Of a stretch of 28,542 nucleotides of DNA, positions 24,746 to 28,542 are shown in pieces; position 1 is the first letter of the stretch, and each line of letters opens with the position of its first letter. Under the pieces are notes generated by a model. The model was not told the DNA's origin and did not search any database. It was given only the letters and a program-made list of their open reading frames with translations. A program made the translations under genes and the position numbers. Source of the stretch: an uncultured bacterium (GTDB lineage: Bacteria; Actinomycetota; Coriobacteriia; Coriobacteriales; Eggerthellaceae). The stretch spans positions 1 through 28,542 of the forward strand of contig CAJMOJ010000022.1 in the NCBI GenBank assembly GCA_905215035.1. Reading direction: 5' to 3'.

Positions 24746-26067
24746 AGACGATTGCTTGCCTCAACCTGAGCCTTAGTCGCCGCATCAGCAAACTCTTGTA
24801 CATCAACAGAAACGGAGTGCTGAATAGGCTTCCAGGTTGCCTTCTTTACCAAAGCAACTAATGCAATAGGAATGTAGGTCAACTGAAAGAGTGGGAAGGT
24901 AAACATGTACATGATCTTCTTGCGGGTAGTTGAGCGAATGTTATCCCACTCAGTAAAGGTAGTAAGTGCTCCAAAGACAAACATGAAGACCGTAAAGTTA
25001 AACAAACAAAAGAAGATAGATGACGCAGCGGAGGTGAGCATAACACCGGTCGACATAAGCCCCATCGAACTCAAAATCAAAATCACTGCGTTAAACACAA
25101 TGGTGATAATAGTAAGCAACATGGCAGGACAGATAGTCATGAACATGTCATAGCACGCAAAACGCTTGCCTTTAGGATTGCGCCACATGCCCGCAAACAG
25201 ACGTGCGCCATACTTAAGAAGTACCTGATAGAAGCCTTTTGCCCAGCGGAAGCGCTGGTTCCAAGAATCTCTAAAGGTAAGAGGTTGCTCATCGTAGAGC
25301 ATAGCGGTTGGACAGTAGGCGATACGCTCACCATTCAAGATGGAATACGTGGAAAACTCAATGTCTTCTGTCAACAGATGGAATTTCCAACCACCCATTT
25401 TATCAATGAGCTTGGCACTAACAAAAAAACCGGTTCCTGATACCGCACAACTCGTACCCAATGTTAAACGCGCTTGGCTCAAATACTTTGCCTCACGCAT
25501 AAACCAAATGGCATATCCTGCCGTAATCCAATTGGAGCCGTAATTCTTAGAGTTACGATAGCTTGTGGAAGCAACCGCTCCTCCATCGAACACTTTATTC
25601 ATCTCACGGAAGTAATTCACATCAAGCACATTGTCGGCGTCAAAGACAAAGTAGGCCTCGTAATTATTGTCTCCGTAAAGCTCCTTGATGCAGGTAATAC
25701 CGTAATCAAGGGCATATCCTTTACCAATGTTTTCAGTATTGAAGCGAGGGAAAACAATAGCGCCCGCCTCTTGTGCAACGGCTGCCGTGTTATCAGTACA
25801 GTTGTCAGCAATAACAAAAATATCAATCAGATCTTGCGGATAATTTTGGACACGAATTGAGTGAATCAAATCCCCAATAACCGCATTTTCATTACGTGCT
25901 GAAATTAAAACCGCATAACGATGATTCTTTTTAGCCTCTTGTACGGGAGGCTTGCGCGTCAGAACGACAAATACGTAGAAAATCTGGTACGAAAAACAGA
26001 TCGTAAAGACCAGAAATACGCACATATTAAATATGTCCACAAATGATAGTGACGAAAAATCGATCAC
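24742..26067 (-). CDS. Membrane-bound processive-type family-2 glycosyltransferase
   Basis: I start at GTG 26067, which has GGAGGAG 5 bases upstream, giving 441 residues; the longer frame to 26094 would place that site inside the coding sequence. One membrane helix (about 12-36) precedes a GT-A domain with AVLISARNEN, DNCTDNT, DADN (143-146), TED (233-235) and QRFRW (271-275). That D, DxD, TED, QxxRW set marks processive synthases like PgaC, hyaluronan or cellulose synthases. Three or more membrane helices follow (about 305-335, 345-375 and 390-415). It likely makes and extrudes an extracellular polysaccharide, or builds a glycolipid. There is no partner subunit gene beside it. The polymer is unknown. 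Confidence 0.93.
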   Translation of the reverse strand: MIDFSSLSFVDIFNMCVFLVFTICFSYQIFYVFVVLTRKPPVQEAKKNHRYAVLISARNENAVIGDLIHSIRVQNYPQDLIDIFVIADNCTDNTAAVAQEAGAIVFPRFNTENIGKGYALDYGITCIKELYGDNNYEAYFVFDADNVLDVNYFREMNKVFDGGAVASTSYRNSKNYGSNWITAGYAIWFMREAKYLSQARLTLGTSCAVSGTGFFVSAKLIDKMGGWKFHLLTEDIEFSTYSILNGERIAYCPTAMLYDEQPLTFRDSWNQRFRWAKGFYQVLLKYGARLFAGMWRNPKGKRFACYDMFMTICPAMLLTIITIVFNAVILILSSMGLMSTGVMLTSAASSIFFCLFNFTVFMFVFGALTTFTEWDNIRSTTRKKIMYMFTFPLFQLTYIPIALVALVKKATWKPIQHSVSVDVQEFADAATKAQVEASNRL

Positions 26068-26479
26068 AATATCTCCTCCACCGGAATCAAACACTCAAAA
26101 TGTTTTGTGGATCCACCGCACAATGCAATACTGCACGACTTTACACACAATACTCTTGCGGGCTTGTGTTTGCTTGAATTGAAATTATAGTCACTTTTAT
26201 CTATTTGATTAGAGAATTTTGGTATCGTAAGGATTACGTGAGCCCAAAGGGTCACAATCTCTTATTTATTCGTCATTTTAACCACATACCCTCCATATTT
26301 GTCAGATTTTTGTCAGATGCCTTGCAAAGACTCCCACACCTTATCCCCCAAAGGTGCTGGGTAATGGTATCCTCAAATGCAACACAAAAAGTGACAGAGG
26401 GTCAGCGTCACACAAAGTACGAGGACCTTATCTGTCTCTCCCGTATCGAGTCTATCCATCACAAACGCAAAGGATATGT
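26068..26479. other. 412-base divergent intergenic region with promoter-like and operator-like elements
   Basis: This region lies between the glycosyltransferase (minus) and ahcY (plus). It holds a perfect TATAAT on the minus strand (26184-26189) without a good -35, a palindrome GTGGATCCAC (26107-26116), a direct repeat (26298-26318), a 6-pair hairpin CACCTT/AAGGTG (26337-26356) and GTGAC/GTCAC arms (26391-26411). No gene is supported; an in-frame extension of ahcY to 26354 lacks a ribosome-binding site. Confidence 0.55.
26298..26318 (+). repeat. Direct repeat upstream of ahcY, one helical turn apart
   Basis: TTTGTCAGAT occurs at 26298-26307 and again at 26309-26318, an 11-base period that puts both copies on the same DNA face. 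This is a plausible operator or activator site for ahcY. Confidence 0.6.
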
Positions 26480-27739
26480 ATGAACTACGATATTAAAGAC
26501 ATTGAACTGGCTGATGCTGGCCGTGATCGCATTTTGTGGGCAGACCGCGACATGCCCGTACTTGCTTCAATCCGCGAACGCTTTGCAAAAGAACGTCCAC
26601 TCGAAGGCATTCGTATTGGCGCTTGTCTTCATGTCACCACTGAAACTGCTAACCTTATGCGCACTCTTAAAGCAGGTGGCGCTGATGTAGTGCTCTGTGC
26701 ATCTAATCCTCTTTCCACCCAAGACGACACAGCAGCAGCACTCGTAAAGTATTATGACATCCCGGTTTTTGCCATCAAAGGTGAAGACACTGAAACTTAC
26801 TATAAGCACATTGATGCAGTCATTGATACGCTTCCTCAAATTACTATGGACGATGGGGCTGACGTGGTAGGTCGCATTCATGATCTGCGCAAAGACGCGC
26901 TTGAGACCATCATTGGTGGAACTGAAGAGACAACCACCGGTGTTGTCCGTCTTGCTGCTATGGCAGCACAAGGTGCACTCCAATACCCCATCATTGCGGT
27001 TAACGAAGCCAAGACTAAACACTTCTTTGACAACCGTTATGGCACAGGTCAATCCACCCTCGATGGCATCATTCGTGCAACTAATCGCTTACTTGCAGGC
27101 CGCACCCTTGTTGTGTCTGGCTATGGCTGGTGTGGACGCGGTGTAGCTAACCGCGGTCGTGGCATGGGTGCACACGTCATTGTTTGTGAAGTTGACCCCT
27201 TGAAAGCACTTGAAGCTATCATGGATGGCTTTGAGGTTATGCCTGCAGCAGAGGCCGCTAAACGCTGTGATGTATGGATTACCGTTACCGGTGACTTAAA
27301 TGTTATTGATGGTCCTATGTTTGAGAACATGAAAGATGGAGCCATTATTTGCAACTCCGGTCATTTCAATTCTGAAATCAATATCCCTTGGCTCGAAGAT
27401 CATGCCGTAAACCATCACACCCTTCGCCCTCTTGTTGAGGAATACACCCTTGAAGATGGTCGCAACATCGTTTTGCTTGCTGATGGCCGCTTGGTAAACC
27501 TCTCTTGCGCTGAAGGACACCCTGCTTCTGTTATGGATATGAGTTTTGCTAACCAAGCCCTAAGCGCTGAATACATGATTAACCATGCTACTGAACTTGA
27601 GCCTGGCGTTTATGATGTGCCTGAAGCAATTGATAACGATATTGCTCGTCTCAAACTTGAGACGCTTGGCGTTACCATCGATACGCTTACCCCTGAGCAG
27701 GTTGCTTACCTCAACTCATGGGAAATGGGAACACTATAA
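26480..27739 (+). CDS. ahcY: Adenosylhomocysteinase, short archaeal/Thermotoga-like type
   Basis: This enzyme hydrolyses S-adenosylhomocysteine to adenosine and homocysteine, recycling the product of methylation. I start at ATG 26480 with AAAGGA 5 bases upstream, giving 419 residues. Visible motifs are ACLHVTTETANLM (48-60), VNEAKTKHFFDNRYGTGQST (174-193), the NAD-binding VVSGYGWCGRG (211-221), CNSGHFNSEI (291-300) and AEGHPASVMDMSF. The DNRYGTGQS wording and the ending LTPEQVAYLNSWEMGTL, without the usual KPDHYRY tail, place it in the shorter class known from archaea and Thermotoga. Some relatives prefer S-inosylhomocysteine, so the natural substrate is open. A cupin gene follows 113 bases downstream on the same strand. 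Confidence 0.95.
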   Translation: MNYDIKDIELADAGRDRILWADRDMPVLASIRERFAKERPLEGIRIGACLHVTTETANLMRTLKAGGADVVLCASNPLSTQDDTAAALVKYYDIPVFAIKGEDTETYYKHIDAVIDTLPQITMDDGADVVGRIHDLRKDALETIIGGTEETTTGVVRLAAMAAQGALQYPIIAVNEAKTKHFFDNRYGTGQSTLDGIIRATNRLLAGRTLVVSGYGWCGRGVANRGRGMGAHVIVCEVDPLKALEAIMDGFEVMPAAEAAKRCDVWITVTGDLNVIDGPMFENMKDGAIICNSGHFNSEINIPWLEDHAVNHHTLRPLVEEYTLEDGRNIVLLADGRLVNLSCAEGHPASVMDMSFANQALSAEYMINHATELEPGVYDVPEAIDNDIARLKLETLGVTIDTLTPEQVAYLNSWEMGTL

Positions 27740-27852
27740 GACAGCAAACGCAAACCGTATCAATTTTGAAACCCGTAGCAGTTTCACAGATCGCAAAAAC
27801 TACTACCGTAATTACATGACCATATAGTCAAACAAACCGCAAGGAGGAAGTT

Positions 27853-28209
27853 ATGCCCGTATATCCAAAAGCTGATCGTAATCCTGAAAAAGATCAAGAT
27901 GTCGCTGGTGGCAAAGGGGTTATGTATCGCGACAAATTATTGTTAGGTGATCGCCTTGGTGGCACCACAACAACGGTAAGCCGCATCGTTTTAGAGCCCG
28001 GCACCTCTCTTGGTTATCACCAGCATGTAGGCGATAACGAAATGTACTACATCCTCGAAGGCAACGCGCTCTATACCGAAAACGATGTTGAGTACAACCT
28101 TGTTCCGGGAGACATGGCCTTTTGTGAAGAAGGCTCATTCCATGGCATTGTTAATTCCGGCGATGAGATCATGAGCTTTATGGCTGTTATCCAAAAGCCT
28201 GCTGAATAA
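27853..28209 (+). CDS. Small cupin-domain protein
   Basis: This 118-residue, single-domain cupin has both conserved motifs. Motif 1 (GYHQHVGDNEMYYILEG) supplies His56, His58 and Glu63; motif 2 (GDMAFCEEGSFHGIVNSG) supplies His97. These would bind a metal ion inside the beta barrel. Small cupins can be isomerases, dioxygenases or ligand-binding proteins; the sequence does not show which. AAGGAGG lies 5 bases before the ATG at 27853. It follows ahcY on the same strand and is closed by a strong terminator, so the two may share a transcript. A link to methyl-cycle or quorum-signal chemistry is possible but unproven. Confidence 0.92.
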   Translation: MPVYPKADRNPEKDQDVAGGKGVMYRDKLLLGDRLGGTTTTVSRIVLEPGTSLGYHQHVGDNEMYYILEGNALYTENDVEYNLVPGDMAFCEEGSFHGIVNSGDEIMSFMAVIQKPAE

Positions 28210-28251
28210 CCTTTGATACTACCAATATAAATTGGAATAACGTTTATGGCT

Positions 28252-28275
28252 AAAGACCTCGTTTGAGGTCTTTTT
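28252..28275 (+). terminator. Rho-independent terminator after cupin gene
   Basis: AAAGACCTC, loop GTTT, GAGGTCTTT, then further T residues form a perfect 9-pair hairpin on the plus strand, about 40 bases after the cupin stop. The rest of the gap to the next small gene shows nothing else. Confidence 0.9.
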
Positions 28276-28357
28276 CATTGCCCAATAATACATTTAATCC
28301 CGCAATAAAATCTCTTTAAGCCCGAACTAATGTCAATCTCAAACTTAGGAGACGGTA

Positions 28358-28519
28358 ATGCTTCAAGGCATCTTTTCTTTTATTGGTGGTATTGGATTAA
28401 TTCTAATTTTGGCTAGTATTTTTGGACCATTTGACTCAGTTGGATTTGGAATCATATTCCTTATTGTTGCATTTGTAGGCGGATACTTCGCAGACCCCTA
28501 CCGCAAGTTTTTCGACTAG
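28358..28519 (+). CDS. Small membrane protein, 53 residues
   Basis: A short frame from ATG 28358 to TAG 28519 has AGGAG 6 bases upstream. The product begins MLQGIFSFIGGIGLILILAS and has two hydrophobic stretches (about residues 4-22 and 29-44) separated by GPFDSV, then a polar tail GGYFADPYRKFFD. I do not recognise the family. The hydrophobic hairpin with a charged end, clear ribosome-binding site and isolation after a terminator support a real small membrane protein. Confidence 0.72.
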   Translation: MLQGIFSFIGGIGLILILASIFGPFDSVGFGIIFLIVAFVGGYFADPYRKFFD

Positions 28520-28542
28520 AACACCCTCGGATAAAGGGATAA

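Noticed and set aside
26354..26479. An N-terminal extension of ahcY starting at 26354.
   Set aside because: It has no ribosome-binding site and no family similarity, while ATG 26480 has AAAGGA 5 bases upstream.
26281..26479. A SAM or SAH riboswitch upstream of ahcY.
   Set aside because: I see neither the SAH core nor SAM-box motifs; only small hairpins and repeats are present.
26567..27052. A 161-codon minus-strand frame inside ahcY.
   Set aside because: It is antisense to a clearly conserved enzyme, lacks a ribosome-binding site and has no recognisable domain.
1..28542. Mobile elements, CRISPR arrays, toxin-antitoxin or defence genes.
   Set aside because: No transposase, integrase, regularly spaced repeats or recognisable defence domain was found on either strand.

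Overview
The window reads as ordinary chromosome of a low-GC actinobacterium of the class Coriobacteriia, probably family Atopobiaceae (Lancefieldella/Atopobium/Fannyhessea-like). This rests on the AT-rich sequence, the gene order pyrH-frr-uppS-cdsA-dxr-rseP-ispG-proS, a Bifidobacterium-like bile salt hydrolase, strong GGAGG-type ribosome-binding sites and CCA-encoded tRNAs. The genus is inference. I see no insertion sequence, prophage, CRISPR array or plasmid function.

Layout. (1) 1-4308, minus strand: a surface-polysaccharide cluster with the start of one large family-2 glycosyltransferase (cut by the window edge), a full-length paralog with two GT-A domains, and a GtrA-type membrane protein. 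(2) 4357-7446: tRNA-Glu with its own promoter and terminator; a NifX/NifB-like small protein (plus) meeting a DUF523 protein (minus) at a shared TTAA stop; a bile salt hydrolase; tRNA-Ala with promoter and terminator; a 109-residue protein of unknown function. (3) 7483-17097, minus strand: a long housekeeping run, transcribed pyrH, frr, uppS, cdsA, dxr, rseP-like, ispG, proS, U32 peptidase-family gene. It joins UMP kinase and ribosome recycling to isoprenoid (MEP) synthesis, undecaprenyl and CDP-diacylglycerol synthesis, intramembrane proteolysis and prolyl-tRNA charging. (4) 17245-23528, minus strand: a polar amino-acid ABC transporter (binding protein, permease, ATPase), an HtrA-like protease and a second, orphan amino-acid-type binding lipoprotein with a long leader. 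(5) 23939-28519: ComF-like protein (plus), a processive-type membrane glycosyltransferase (minus, again sharing a TTAA stop), then plus-strand adenosylhomocysteinase, a cupin, a terminator and a 53-residue membrane protein.

The most unusual items are domain-level. The RseP-like site-2 protease appears to have lost its PDZ domain and carries a winged-helix-like insert near the active-site helix. The amino-acid permease has a signal peptide and about 160 extracytoplasmic residues fused in front of its membrane domain. Both large glycosyltransferases have lost the acidic metal-binding motif in their first GT-A domain. The orphan binding-protein leader holds two mutually exclusive small hairpins before a U8 run, which suggests attenuation. 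No decisive new multi-gene system is visible; these are leads.
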